Assembly: GCF_029016285.1 (NCBI RefSeq)
Contig: NZ_CP091975.1
Location: 2,914,001 to 2,978,000, forward strand
Direction: 5' to 3'
Length of the DNA: 64,000 nt
DNA from: Vibrio sp. DW001
Lineage (GTDB): Bacteria > Pseudomonadota > Gammaproteobacteria > Enterobacterales > Vibrionaceae
Shown here: positions 45,627 to 55,160 of the stretch, one piece after another
How the letters are laid out: each line of letters opens with the position of its first letter
Numbering within the stretch: the first letter of the stretch is position 1
Notes under the pieces: generated by a model
Databases searched by the model: none
Seen by the model: only the letters and a program-made list of their open reading frames with translations
Told to the model about the DNA's origin: nothing
Position numbers and translations under genes: made by a program

Positions 45627-46514
45627 TTGAATATCACTATACTAGGCGCAGGAGCGATAGGTTCACTTTGGGCATGTCATCTAGCCGACGCTGGTCACAA
45701 CGTTTCAATATGGTCTCATCAGCCAGAAAAATCTGGTGTCTCTATTGCACTGGATGATAAAAATCCAAATCAATTCATTACCAATAGTGTATTACAACTC
45801 AAAAGCGCAGACGTCATTCTTGTTACCGTGAAAGCGTGGCAGGTAAAGAGTGCGATCTCTCCCTTACTTAGCCATTTGACACAAGAAACGATTATTGTAT
45901 TTATGCATAATGGCATGGGCGTGATAGAAGAGTTATCAACAACCATTGATAGACACCCTGTTGTACTTGCAACAACGACGCACGGTGCTTTCAAACCAGA
46001 CAGACATAACGTTCATCACACGGGGTTAGGAAATACAACCCTTGGTGGTTACAATCATTTAGGACACCAGTGTCAGTTCTTATCCGATGTTTTTGACCAC
46101 GCCCTACCTCGTTCTTATTGGAGCGATTCAATCAATACCGCTTTATGGAATAAGCTTGCGATTAGCTGCGTAATCAATCCATTGACCGCTACACATCAGT
46201 GTCTTAATGGCGATCTATTGCAAGAAAAATTCTCTACCAAGGTGGTGCAATTGATCGGTGAAGTAAGCACGGTGATGAAAGCTGAAAATATAGAAGTATG
46301 CTCAGAATCGCTGCTCAATACAGTGCATCAAGTTATCTCAGCTACCGCCAAAAATCACTCCTCGATGCAACAAGATATTCAATACAAAAGAGCAACAGAG
46401 ATTGGATACATTACTGGTTATCTATGTAAGATTGCACAACGTCATGGGATTAATGTCCCCACCAACCAAGATTTGTATAGTAGAATTAAAACCATCGAAC
46501 AGTCATGGAGTTAA
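45627..46514 (+). CDS. panE: 2-dehydropantoate 2-reductase PanE
   Basis: 295-aa NADPH-dependent enzyme making pantoate for coenzyme A. The Rossmann motif ILGAGAIGSLWACHLA is at the N-terminus; VKAWQV, MHNGMG and WNKLAISCVINPLTA (catalytic Lys) follow. The start is TTG 45627, the only codon that keeps the whole Rossmann strand. One base separates its stop from the yajL start. Confidence 0.93.
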   Translation: MNITILGAGAIGSLWACHLADAGHNVSIWSHQPEKSGVSIALDDKNPNQFITNSVLQLKSADVILVTVKAWQVKSAISPLLSHLTQETIIVFMHNGMGVIEELSTTIDRHPVVLATTTHGAFKPDRHNVHHTGLGNTTLGGYNHLGHQCQFLSDVFDHALPRSYWSDSINTALWNKLAISCVINPLTATHQCLNGDLLQEKFSTKVVQLIGEVSTVMKAENIEVCSESLLNTVHQVISATAKNHSSMQQDIQYKRATEIGYITGYLCKIAQRHGINVPTNQDLYSRIKTIEQSWS

Positions 46515-46515
46515 T

Positions 46516-47115
46516 ATGACTTACAAAATTTTAGTTCCTATCGCTCCTGGCACAGAAGAGATGGAAGCCATCACTATTATTGACATAATGAATCGTGCTG
46601 GATACCAAGTTACTGTCGCCAGTGCAGATTTTGAAGGTTCACTTTCAATGGAAGCTTCTCGTGGCGTGACGTTAACGGCCGACTGTAAACTCGTCGATAT
46701 CGCTGATGAGGAATTTGACTTAATTGCGCTTCCCGGAGGCGTAGATGGTAGTGAGATATTTAGAGACAGCACTTTGCTCGTAGAAATGGTCAAGCAGCAA
46801 AAGTACGACGGACGATGGATGGCGGCAATCTGTGCTGCACCTGCACTTGTCTTGCAAAACCACCAGATATACCCAGAGGCGATCATGACTTGCCATCCTT
46901 CATTTCAAGATCATATTCCGAAGAAAAAATGGCGGGATAAACGCGTAACAATCGACGTTACAGACAAGCTTATAACCAGCCAAGGGCCTGGTTCTGCGTT
47001 GGAATTTGCAATGGAAATCATTATTCAGTTATCAGGTAAAGCGCACGCTTGGTCCATCGCTGAGCCTATGGTGACCTTGCCAAATCTTCATTACAATATA
47101 TTAGGTAAACAATAA
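46516..47115 (+). CDS. yajL: YajL (DJ-1/PfpI family chaperone/deglycase)
   Basis: 199-aa protein of the DJ-1 family, tied to protection of proteins from glyoxal adducts and oxidative stress. The reactive Cys106 lies in AAICAAPALVL, with the conserved Glu15 (GTEEMEA). The frame is open far upstream inside panE, but MTYKILVPIAPGTEEME matches the family and has GGAG five bases upstream. It overlaps the csdA start by one base (TAATG). Confidence 0.94.
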   Translation: MTYKILVPIAPGTEEMEAITIIDIMNRAGYQVTVASADFEGSLSMEASRGVTLTADCKLVDIADEEFDLIALPGGVDGSEIFRDSTLLVEMVKQQKYDGRWMAAICAAPALVLQNHQIYPEAIMTCHPSFQDHIPKKKWRDKRVTIDVTDKLITSQGPGSALEFAMEIIIQLSGKAHAWSIAEPMVTLPNLHYNILGKQ

Positions 47116-48317
47116 TGTTTGATGCTTGTCAGGTTCGTGAACAATTTCCCGCATTAGCAAACCAAGATTCACTTATTTACTTAGATAGTGCGGCAACAAC
47201 ACAAAAACCTGCGATTGTCATTGATGCCATTAGGCACTATTACCAAAAGCAAAATGCGAACGTACATAGAGGTAGTCACCGTTTAACGGCAAACGCGACG
47301 TCGGAATTTGAAGCGGCGAGAAAAACGGTTCAGACATTCATTCAGGCCAACTCGGAGAAAGAGATAATTTGGACTCGGGGGGCAACGGAAGCAATAAACC
47401 TCATTGCTCAAACCTATGCAAGAACCACTCTTAGATCAGGCGATGAGATACTGGTCAGCGAAATGGAACATCACGCCAATATTGTTCCGTGGCAGATCGT
47501 CGCACAACAGACCGGAGCAACCGTTGTAAAGGTTCCGATTCAAAAAGATTGTACACTCGACATGGAAGCCTTTAGTCGGCTGCTTTCTTCAAGAACAAAA
47601 ATAGTCACTGTTGCACATATAAGTAACGTCACCGCTACTCGAAATCCAATCGAAGAAATCATCTCATTGACCCATGACGTCGGCGCTATTGCTGTTATTG
47701 ATGGTGCTCAGGGCATTGTTCATGAAGATGTGGATGTGGCTCAGTTAGACGCTGATTTTTATCTGTTCTCCGGCCATAAACTTTACGCACCAACCGGCAT
47801 CGGCGTGCTATACGGAAAACTAGATTTGCTCACCATGATGCCGCCTTGGCATGGTGGTGGAAAGATGGTCGATAGGGTTTCATTCTCGGGCACGACTTAC
47901 TCAGCATTACCGGGGAAATTTGAGGCTGGAACACCAAACATTGCAGGCGCTATTGCGCTAGCCGCCGCGATACGTTGGTTAGAAGGTTTTTCACGATTCG
48001 AGGTAGAACATCATATTCATAAACTTCAAGAAAAGACATACAACGCGTTATGTGACATAGAAGATATTCGCGTGATCGGTTTTCAACCACAAAGCTCGCT
48101 CATTAGCTTCATTATGGAAGGCGTTCACCACCAAGACATCGCAATGTTACTCGACCAACAAGGCATAGCCGTTCGTGCAGGTCATCATTGCGCTCATCCA
48201 CTGATGGACGCGCTCGATATAAAAGGAACGGTGCGTATTTCATTTGGTATCTACAACACGTTAGAGGATGTAGATAAACTAATTAAAGCGGTGAGAAAAG
48301 CCGTCGATATGCTTTAA
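47115..48317 (+). CDS. csdA: Cysteine desulfurase CsdA
   Basis: 400-aa class II cysteine desulfurase that releases sulfur from cysteine as a persulfide. PLP lysine K222 (SGHKLYAPTGIGVLYG) and persulfide Cys359 (RAGHHCAHPLM) are present. CsdA rather than SufS is indicated by csdE and tcdA close by on the other strand and by the absence of suf genes. Its 3' end overlaps that of csdE by four bases in convergent orientation. Confidence 0.93.
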   Translation: MFDACQVREQFPALANQDSLIYLDSAATTQKPAIVIDAIRHYYQKQNANVHRGSHRLTANATSEFEAARKTVQTFIQANSEKEIIWTRGATEAINLIAQTYARTTLRSGDEILVSEMEHHANIVPWQIVAQQTGATVVKVPIQKDCTLDMEAFSRLLSSRTKIVTVAHISNVTATRNPIEEIISLTHDVGAIAVIDGAQGIVHEDVDVAQLDADFYLFSGHKLYAPTGIGVLYGKLDLLTMMPPWHGGGKMVDRVSFSGTTYSALPGKFEAGTPNIAGAIALAAAIRWLEGFSRFEVEHHIHKLQEKTYNALCDIEDIRVIGFQPQSSLISFIMEGVHHQDIAMLLDQQGIAVRAGHHCAHPLMDALDIKGTVRISFGIYNTLEDVDKLIKAVRKAVDML

Positions 48318-48754
48318 AGAGACAGTGACTGATTAACCTGTTCTTGTATGCTGTCCACGATCGCTTTTAGGCCATTGCCTCTTGAGGGGCTCAAGTGTTG
48401 AATTAGCCCCAGATCTTGGAAATACCCTTCAACATCAAATGCCAAAACCTCTTCAGTCGTGCTGCCATCAAATGCAGCCATCACTAAGGTAATTAAACCA
48501 CGAACGATACGTGCATCAGAATCAGCACAAAAAAACCATTTCTCATCTCGTTGTTCTCCGAGTAACCAAACAAGACTTTCGCATCCCGCAACCGTAATTT
48601 TGTCAGATTTCAGCTCATCTGGCATTTTGGGCAAAATCTTACCCCATTGGATAACCTGACGATATTTTTCTTCCCAACCTCTACAACCTTGCATGGTGGC
48701 AATAATTTCACATGGTGTTATGTCATTTGTAAATGGAGACAAAGGGAAATTCAT
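48314..48754 (-). CDS. csdE: CsdE, SufE-like sulfur acceptor
   Basis: 146-aa protein that takes sulfur from CsdA. The acceptor Cys58 lies in VAGCESLVWLL; WEEKYRQVIQWGKILPKMP and DARIVRGLITLVMAAFDG are typical of the SufE fold. Sulfur then passes to TcdA in E. coli (CsdL). It follows tcdA by 35 bp on the minus strand, so the two are likely co-transcribed. Confidence 0.94.
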   Translation of the reverse strand: MNFPLSPFTNDITPCEIIATMQGCRGWEEKYRQVIQWGKILPKMPDELKSDKITVAGCESLVWLLGEQRDEKWFFCADSDARIVRGLITLVMAAFDGSTTEEVLAFDVEGYFQDLGLIQHLSPSRGNGLKAIVDSIQEQVNQSLSL

Positions 48755-48789
48755 ACAGTTCTCTATTCAGATTCTTTATAAAAAGAACG

Positions 48790-49599
48790 CTACTTCATGT
48801 GTTTTGCTAACAACTTTTCTACAATCTTTGACACCGCAACAAATCCAAACGTTGCCGTAACCACGGTAGCGGCACCGAACCCGGTCGCGCAGTCCATTCG
48901 TTTTGGCCCTTCAGCCGTCGATTTAGTAGAACAAACAGAGCCATCAACTTGAGGGTATTTTAGCTGCTCAGTTGAAAATACGCAGTCAATACCAAATTTT
49001 CGCTGTGGATTTTTGCTGTAATTGTAAAATCTACGTAGGTTTTCTTTTATTTTTTTGGCCAATGGATCTTGAATCGTTCTGGCAAGATCCGCTACTTGGA
49101 TTTGAGTTGGATCGGTTTGTCCACCAGCACCACCGGTCGTAATAACCTTGATCTTATTACTTTTACAATATGCAAGCAGAGCTGTTTTAGGTTTTACACT
49201 ATCGATAGCATCAAGAACATAATCATAGTCTTTCAATATATGCTGTGACACATTATCAACGGTAATAAAGTCATCGATAAGGTTCACTTTACAGTCAGGG
49301 TTAATCAACTCAACACGTTGCCCCATAACTTCTATCTTACTTTGACCAACAGTAGAAGATACCGCATGGATTTGTCGATTAATGTTTGTTACACAAACAT
49401 CGTCCATATCGATCAGAGTCAATTCACCGACCCCTGTTCTTGCGAGGGCTTCTACCGCCCAAGAACCCACGCCACCAATTCCAACAACACAGACATGTGC
49501 TGCCCTCAAAATATCCACTTCTTGGTTTCCGTATAAACGGCGAGTGCCACCAAATCGTTGATCATAACGGTCAGAAGCAGGCGTATTGAGATCGCGCAT
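48790..49599 (-). CDS. tcdA: tRNA threonylcarbamoyladenosine dehydratase TcdA (CsdL)
   Basis: 269-aa E1-like enzyme that uses ATP to cyclise t6A37 of tRNAs to ct6A. The nucleotide-binding VVGIGGVGSWAVEALARTG is at 38-56, with DMDDVCVTNINRQ and a C-terminal VTATFGFVAVSKI helix. It receives support from CsdA/CsdE. The window also encodes TrmO, which modifies the same t6A37 nucleotide. Confidence 0.96.
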   Translation of the reverse strand: MRDLNTPASDRYDQRFGGTRRLYGNQEVDILRAAHVCVVGIGGVGSWAVEALARTGVGELTLIDMDDVCVTNINRQIHAVSSTVGQSKIEVMGQRVELINPDCKVNLIDDFITVDNVSQHILKDYDYVLDAIDSVKPKTALLAYCKSNKIKVITTGGAGGQTDPTQIQVADLARTIQDPLAKKIKENLRRFYNYSKNPQRKFGIDCVFSTEQLKYPQVDGSVCSTKSTAEGPKRMDCATGFGAATVVTATFGFVAVSKIVEKLLAKHMK

Positions 49600-49630
49600 A
49601 ATTTGTATTCCAAAGCGAGATTGAAAAAGA

Positions 49631-49655
49631 AAGAGTGCGTTTTATACGCACTCTT
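49631..49655 (-). terminator. Terminator after mltA
   Basis: AAGAGTGCGT pairs perfectly with ACGCACTCTT around TTTAT. On the minus strand it is followed by TCTTTTTC. It lies 49 bp beyond the mltA stop and before tcdA. Confidence 0.85.
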
Positions 49656-49703
49656 ATTAGAAATGTCTAGATCGAAGTTTACTGAAAAAACCTGACTGTT
49701 TCA

Positions 49704-50849
49704 CTATTCTTTCGGGAAGCTCAACTCCAAATCACTTGATGATATCCAAGGTGACGATGTAGAGGTTTCTGCCAGCCCTAATTTCCATACCCGACCAAAG
49801 TGTTTATATTGACCGGCATCGGTTCCTGCTCTCGATCCCATACCATGGTAAAGGTCGAGGTGATTTTGCTTAACAGCTCCACCCGTATCGAGAACAATAA
49901 GTAACCGCAATGCATGCACCCCACTCCAAGTCCCATCGGCATTCAATAAAGGAACCTCAGCTAAAATAGGCGTCCCCATAGGGAATAGCGTTCTATCACC
50001 CGCAACCGATGCCATCGGTAATAATGGAATGCCTGCTGACCCTCTTACCGCAGAATCATTACGTGGTGAAAAGAAGACAAATGATGGATTCTGTTCAAGT
50101 AATTGTTGAACGGCTTGCTCATCATTACTCAATACCCAATCTTTTATCGCTTTCAAAGACATATCTTCTCGAGCAACATCACCAGATTCAATCAAAAGAC
50201 GACCAATACTCACATACTCTTTATTATTTTTCCCAGCATAACCGAAGTACTGCAGGCTCCCATCGTCTTCATAATGAACAAAACCACTACCTTGCACCTC
50301 CATTATGAATGGATCAATCATATTGGCGGCATACCCCAACTCTAATCCGAGGCCTTCTAGCGCACCGTTATAAATCTGAGTTCGTGTCGGACAATCTTCA
50401 CTGCAATCAGGTAGGCCATAAACAGGGTATTTATAGGTCTCATCGATTTGATGTCGGAGCTCCATTACGGGAGAAAAATACCCCGTAAACAACACATTTC
50501 CTTTTTTATCACCACCACCTAACTGCGCAGTTTGAATCCCAAAATTGGCGAGTTCAGTCGGTTCACCGCTTTGTACTACCCATGTATTCAATTGCTCATA
50601 AAGTGCTTGATAGCGTTTCGCCATAGATGGTGAGTTATCGATAACTTGTTCAGCTTGCATCGAAAACTTGGAAAAATCTCTCGGCTTGTTCGAATCAATA
50701 GTGGCTACCTGGTTCAGGTCCGCATCAAAAGTATCACCGTTATATTGCTGTGCCAAACTCGTGGACTGACTGCAGCCAACCAACACTGAAAGACAAGTAA
50801 GAGGGACAAATATCCTCTTATTTTTTAATAATTTATAGCTTGATAACAC
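49704..50849 (-). CDS. mltA: Membrane-bound lytic murein transglycosylase A (MltA)
   Basis: 381-aa outer-membrane lipoprotein that cleaves glycan strands of peptidoglycan with formation of anhydromuropeptides, the substrates of AmpG. Lipobox LVGC gives Cys26. The MltA domain includes FTGYFSPVMELR and the 3D domain with VLDTGGAVKQNHLDLYHG and the catalytic Asp. It follows the DUF2850 gene by 26 bp on the same strand. Confidence 0.95.
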   Translation of the reverse strand: MLSSYKLLKNKRIFVPLTCLSVLVGCSQSTSLAQQYNGDTFDADLNQVATIDSNKPRDFSKFSMQAEQVIDNSPSMAKRYQALYEQLNTWVVQSGEPTELANFGIQTAQLGGGDKKGNVLFTGYFSPVMELRHQIDETYKYPVYGLPDCSEDCPTRTQIYNGALEGLGLELGYAANMIDPFIMEVQGSGFVHYEDDGSLQYFGYAGKNNKEYVSIGRLLIESGDVAREDMSLKAIKDWVLSNDEQAVQQLLEQNPSFVFFSPRNDSAVRGSAGIPLLPMASVAGDRTLFPMGTPILAEVPLLNADGTWSGVHALRLLIVLDTGGAVKQNHLDLYHGMGSRAGTDAGQYKHFGRVWKLGLAETSTSSPWISSSDLELSFPKE

Positions 50850-50875
50850 TGATAATATCCATATTATAAGAAGAC

Positions 50876-51307
50876 TTAGTCATAGCTAGATTCTTCTTCG
50901 TTTGGTTTGTATTTCCCACGCACGTGAAAAACGGACTCGTAATGTAGAGGAGCGATTCTTTGAAGTTCAGTGACATTGTCGTCTAGCACAATATATTCAA
51001 ATTTCTTGCCTTCAAACTCATAAATAAGCGTTGAACCATCAAAGGTAAAATGCGTATCTACAATACGCTCTTCAATATAAATCGCTTCCTCACGAACTTC
51101 GAACCTATCTTGAGCAAAAGAAGGCACATTCTGTTCTTCCCATACTCCATAAATTAGTGTTTTTGAACGCGAATCATCAAGATAACGCGCAACTAAAACA
51201 CTTGATAACCCAATGATAAAAATCAATAAAAGCGAAACAACGATAATAACGGCTCGTTTCACTCTGATCTGTTTTTTGATCAATTTACTGCTTGCTGAAT
51301 TTGCCAT
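50876..51307 (-). CDS. DUF2850 single-span membrane protein
   Basis: 143-aa protein typical of Vibrio DUF2850 members. A basic N-terminus (KLIKKQIRVKRA) is followed by one helix (about 18-41) and a periplasmic domain with LIYGVWEEQNVPSFAQDRFEV and a small beta-rich fold. Function unknown. It is divergent from argA and upstream of mltA, possibly in one transcript. Confidence 0.82.
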   Translation of the reverse strand: MANSASSKLIKKQIRVKRAVIIVVSLLLIFIIGLSSVLVARYLDDSRSKTLIYGVWEEQNVPSFAQDRFEVREEAIYIEERIVDTHFTFDGSTLIYEFEGKKFEYIVLDDNVTELQRIAPLHYESVFHVRGKYKPNEEESSYD

Positions 51308-51416
51308 ACTTTTCGTTTCATACTCTATCCGATACCAAATACTAAACTATAAGAGCAGTTAAAGGGAGAACAGATAAATCCAATTTCACTTTAGTCAGAA
51401 AAAACATTTGCTCAGT

Positions 51417-51455
51417 CATGAATTTTAATTCATTATAATCATATAATAATTCAAC
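51417..51455. promoter_or_regulatory. Tandem ARG boxes upstream of argA
   Basis: Box 1 (51417-51434) holds the perfect palindrome ATGAATTTTAATTCAT. Box 2 (51438-51455), after the typical three-base gap, has a perfect right half ATTCA and a weaker left half. ArgR hexamers bind such pairs, so arginine should repress argA. Confidence 0.88.
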
Positions 51456-51466
51456 AGTGTCCCACT

Positions 51467-52807
51467 ATGAAGATTCGCAACACCGCGTTAGTTAAAGGAT
51501 TTAGACAATCGACTCCTTATGTGAATGCTCACAGAGGCAAAACAATGGTCATTATGCTCGGTGGAGAGGCCGTTGACGCACCCAATTTCACTAATATTAT
51601 CAGCGATATTGCTCTACTTCATAGCCTTGGAGTGAAGATTGTTCTCGTCCATGGAGCAAGGCCTCAAATAAATAGAATACTTGAGTCGCAAAAAGGGACC
51701 ACGCCTTACCATAAAGGAGTTCGGGTTACTGATTCTTCCACGCTAAATCTTGTTATGCAGGCCTCGGGACAATTACAACTTACGATCACCGCTAGATTAT
51801 CAATGAGCCTAAATAATACACCAATGGCCGGCACACAACTCAATGTCGTGAGCGGAAATTTTGTCATCGCCCAACCACTCGGTATCGATAACGGGGTTGA
51901 TTATAGTCATAGTGGTAAGGTACGTCGTGTCGATACTGAAGCGATCAATCAAGTACTAGACCAAGGGTCGATTGTATTGGTTGGCCCTGTCGCGAGTTCC
52001 GTCACAGGGGAGTGTTTTAATTTACTTTCCGAAGAGGTCGCAACTCAGGTCGCGATACGACTCAGAGCGGATAAACTTATCGGTTTTTGTTCTGAGCAAG
52101 GTATTGTAGATAATAATGGCGACGTCATTGCAGAGCTCTTTCCAAACCACGCTGAAAATATTCTGCATACATTAGAATCAGATAGCGATCTTACGACCGA
52201 CAATAGCTCGGGAACACTTCGTTTTCTTAGGGGCTCAATTTCCGCGTGCCGAGCTGGCGTTAGAAGAAGTCACTTAATTAGCTACAACGTGGATGGAGCA
52301 CTTATTCAGGAGCTTTTCTCGCTCGATGGTATCGGTACACAGGTTGTTATGGCCAGTGCAGAACAGGTGAGAAGAGCGAATATCGACGATATCGGTGGTA
52401 TTCTTGGGCTAATCAGACCATTAGAAGAACAGGGTATCCTTGTCCGTCGTTCTAGAGAGCAATTGGAGCAGGAGATACATCAGTTTACATTGATTGAAAA
52501 AGATGGCTTGGTCATTGGTTGTGCCGCTCTTTACCCATATATAGAGGAGAAAATGGCCGAAATGGCTTGTGTTGCAATACATCCAGACTATAGAGATGGC
52601 AATCGCGGTCTCGATCTATTGAACCAGATGAAGCAATACTCGCGTAACGTGGGTATAGAAAAAATATTCGTACTTACTACGCACAGCCTTCATTGGTTTA
52701 GAGAGCAAGGCTTTCAAGAAGTAGAAGTATCGGAACTTCCGATGGGTAAGCAGAATCTTTATAACTTCCAAAGAAAATCAAAAATATTAATCTTGGACGT
52801 TTATTGA
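51467..52807 (+). CDS. argA: N-acetylglutamate synthase ArgA
   Basis: 446-aa enzyme for the first step of arginine synthesis. An amino-acid-kinase domain (about 1-290; [36 protein letters not shown]) binds the arginine feedback inhibitor, and a GNAT domain (about 300-440; [16 protein letters not shown]) transfers the acetyl group. The ATG lies 11 bp after the ARG boxes with only a weak ribosome-binding site. Confidence 0.97.
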   Translation: MKIRNTALVKGFRQSTPYVNAHRGKTMVIMLGGEAVDAPNFTNIISDIALLHSLGVKIVLVHGARPQINRILESQKGTTPYHKGVRVTDSSTLNLVMQASGQLQLTITARLSMSLNNTPMAGTQLNVVSGNFVIAQPLGIDNGVDYSHSGKVRRVDTEAINQVLDQGSIVLVGPVASSVTGECFNLLSEEVATQVAIRLRADKLIGFCSEQGIVDNNGDVIAELFPNHAENILHTLESDSDLTTDNSSGTLRFLRGSISACRAGVRRSHLISYNVDGALIQELFSLDGIGTQVVMASAEQVRRANIDDIGGILGLIRPLEEQGILVRRSREQLEQEIHQFTLIEKDGLVIGCAALYPYIEEKMAEMACVAIHPDYRDGNRGLDLLNQMKQYSRNVGIEKIFVLTTHSLHWFREQGFQEVEVSELPMGKQNLYNFQRKSKILILDVY

Positions 52808-52966
52808 ATCTATTTACAAATCAATAGTTTATTAATTAGCTCAAAGTAGAGCATCGATAACCGCTTGCATTTGATTATTTGACTGTTAATATGCGCGGGT
52901 CCAGTTGGCTCAAGGATTCAGTTTTCTAGACTAATACAAATATTTGAAAATTGAAGGATCATTCTG

Positions 52967-52999
52967 ATGAGCACTTTTTATGAAAACTATCATTTGTAA
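52967..52999 (+). CDS. Possible 10-codon leader peptide
   Basis: ATG 52967 has a strong AAGGA ribosome-binding site eight bases upstream and encodes MSTFYENYHL before TAA. The frame is not that of the 62-codon ORF that begins inside it, at 52980. It could be a leader peptide that couples translation to that ORF, or a relic. The spacer 52808-53225 is 418 bp; apart from these ORFs and the terminator I see nothing in it. Confidence 0.25.
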   Translation: MSTFYENYHL

Positions 53000-53168
53000 T
53001 TCGGTTCAGAGTTTTTTAGACATGGCCGAAAATAATTTTCTTAACGGATTAAATGTACACTGCGTTTTCCCTGCAAACGATAGTGTTAAGACAATGATTA
53101 TGCATTGTCAGAGACGACACAGCATCCAACATGTCTCCTTTTCAGAAACTGTTTCTGAGAGAATGTAG
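52980..53168 (+). CDS. Possible small protein between argA and recD
   Basis: 62-aa ORF starting MKTIICNSVQSFLDMAENNF. I do not recognise it. It has three cysteines, and it ends at 53168, 23 bp before a strong terminator. Its own ATG has no ribosome-binding site, but ribosomes ending the overlapping 10-codon ORF could restart here. It may be a real small gene of this lineage or chance. Confidence 0.35.
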   Translation: MKTIICNSVQSFLDMAENNFLNGLNVHCVFPANDSVKTMIMHCQRRHSIQHVSFSETVSERM

Positions 53169-53191
53169 ACAAGAAACTTTGAACCTCTCTA

Positions 53192-53227
53192 AAAATAAAG
53201 GCTAAGTTCACACTTAGCCTTTATTTT
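53192..53227. terminator. Bidirectional terminator at the 3' end of recD
   Basis: AAAATAAAGGCTAAG pairs with CTTAGCCTTTATTTT (15 bp) around a six-base loop. The right arm reaches into the recD stop codon (53226-53228). It can serve transcription from the argA side and from recD. Confidence 0.88.
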
Positions 53228-55160
53228 AATTAACCTCAGAGATTTTCAGTCTTTGTTGCAACCCGCTTAACCTCTGTGTTTTTCTCCTTATCCCTTTTAA
53301 TAACACCGCATTATCCGCAACAATAAATAACCTATTTTTTGCCCGTGTTACACCAGTATAGATAAGCTCTTTCGTTAATATTGGTGAATAGGTTCTGGGT
53401 AAGACCATCACGGTCGTAGGGAACTCACTGCCTTGTGATTTATGAATGGTCATCGCATAAGCGGTATCGTGTTCTGGGATCCTGCTCGGTAACACCGCTT
53501 TTACACTCCCATCAGGCAGCTCAAAGAAAACCTTTAAGTATCGATGCAGTTCTCCAGATTCATCTTTTTCTGAAACCAACATCGTGATACCTATGTCACC
53601 GTTGAACAACCCCAAGGCATGATCATTTCGAGTAATCATCACAGGGCGTCCCACATACCAAAGATCATTACGACTTTGGATAATTCGAGCGTTATTCAGT
53701 GCTTTCTCTATGTGTTGATTTAATCCCGACAGGCCAAAATCTCCTTCTCGAATAGCGCAGAGCAGTCGACAATTGGAGAACAGAGAAAGCGCTTCGAGGG
53801 CGTGTGATTCTATTAAATCAGACTCAATTCCCGCCGCGTTTTGAACACAATTAAGATAGTCTGTATATTCCGCAACGAGAAAGGCTATCATTTCCTGATA
53901 GCTTTCTGTCGTTAACGGGTCATATTTTATGTCTTGATATCCGTGCTGTAATACTGCCCTCACCTTAGGAACATCCGCCGCATTTATCGCTTTGGCCAAA
54001 ACACCAATCCCCGAACTTTCATCAAACCGATAGCTTTTTCTGAGCATACATAAGCTATCTGATAGACCGACTGATTCTGTTCTTTGTTTATGTGGTGACA
54101 GCGCACGCTCCTCGATACCCGTTAATCGCGAAAGTAACTTAGTTTGCACTTCGCTATAACCATCATCGAGAAATGAACAGATATCCCCAAGTACGGCACC
54201 AGCCTCTACAGAGGCAAGTTGGTCTTTATCACCCAACAATACGAGCCGTGCATGCTCTGGCAACGCTTCGAGAAGCTTCGCCATCAATGGAAGGTCGACC
54301 ATCGATGCTTCATCCACGACCAGAAGGTCGAGATGCAATGGATTACTCTTATTGTGTCTGAACTCAGCTCGATTTGGTATCGCGCCTAATAACCGATGAA
54401 TGGTACTTGCGTTGCTCGGTATCAATAATTTGATTTCACTATTAATTGCTAACGTTTTAACAGCACCACTTATCGATTCAGTTAAACGTGCCGCCGCTTT
54501 ACCTGTTGGAGCCACCAGTTTTATCTTCGGGATATTGTCTTTTTGAATACCGTGTTCAATCAGAGCCGAAAGCAATTTCACTACTGTGGTCGTTTTTCCT
54601 GTTCCCGGGCCCCCAGAAATAACGGAAAGTCGACGGCTTAAAGCAACCGCTACCGCCACTTTTTGCCAGTTAATTTCATCGAACTGCCGTTTGGCTTCCG
54701 GGAACAATTCAATGAGTTTTTTAGAGAGGGTATCGCTCTCCTGATCTGAAAATGATATTGGTTCTGCCAACGTATTTAGCTTGGTCGCGATAAACTGTTC
54801 ATAGTACCAATATCGCTGTAAGTAGAGTCTCTGCCCATCAAATATAAGAGGTTGATTTTGATTATTAATATCATCACCGACACAAGACGCCTCGGTTAAA
54901 ACCACTTGCCAATCGACCCCGTCGAGATTTGACAATAATGACTCAGAAGCGTGACCATAGAGCCCTAACATCTCTATAAAATTAAGTTCATTAATCATGA
55001 TACATATATGGCCTTTAGACAGTTCATAGCTAACAATACCGGATATAAAAGCCACTTCATCAGCGTATTGCGTCTCTATCGAATAAATAAACCGTGCAAA
55101 CTGAACATCCAACTGCCTAATACTATTTTTTGCGCTTAAGGCTTCCAGATTACTTAGCAT
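53226..55160 (-). CDS. recD: Exodeoxyribonuclease V alpha subunit RecD
   Basis: 644-aa 5'-3' helicase of RecBCD. Walker A GGPGTGKTTTV is at 183-193; Walker B reads LLVVDEASMVDLPLM, and the C-terminal UvrD-like part has TAYAMTIHKSQGSEFP and YTGVTRAK. Last gene of recC-recB-recD; its start overlaps the recB end by 11 bases, so it is translationally coupled. Confidence 0.97.
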   Translation of the reverse strand: MLSNLEALSAKNSIRQLDVQFARFIYSIETQYADEVAFISGIVSYELSKGHICIMINELNFIEMLGLYGHASESLLSNLDGVDWQVVLTEASCVGDDINNQNQPLIFDGQRLYLQRYWYYEQFIATKLNTLAEPISFSDQESDTLSKKLIELFPEAKRQFDEINWQKVAVAVALSRRLSVISGGPGTGKTTTVVKLLSALIEHGIQKDNIPKIKLVAPTGKAAARLTESISGAVKTLAINSEIKLLIPSNASTIHRLLGAIPNRAEFRHNKSNPLHLDLLVVDEASMVDLPLMAKLLEALPEHARLVLLGDKDQLASVEAGAVLGDICSFLDDGYSEVQTKLLSRLTGIEERALSPHKQRTESVGLSDSLCMLRKSYRFDESSGIGVLAKAINAADVPKVRAVLQHGYQDIKYDPLTTESYQEMIAFLVAEYTDYLNCVQNAAGIESDLIESHALEALSLFSNCRLLCAIREGDFGLSGLNQHIEKALNNARIIQSRNDLWYVGRPVMITRNDHALGLFNGDIGITMLVSEKDESGELHRYLKVFFELPDGSVKAVLPSRIPEHDTAYAMTIHKSQGSEFPTTVMVLPRTYSPILTKELIYTGVTRAKNRLFIVADNAVLLKGIRRKTQRLSGLQQRLKISEVN

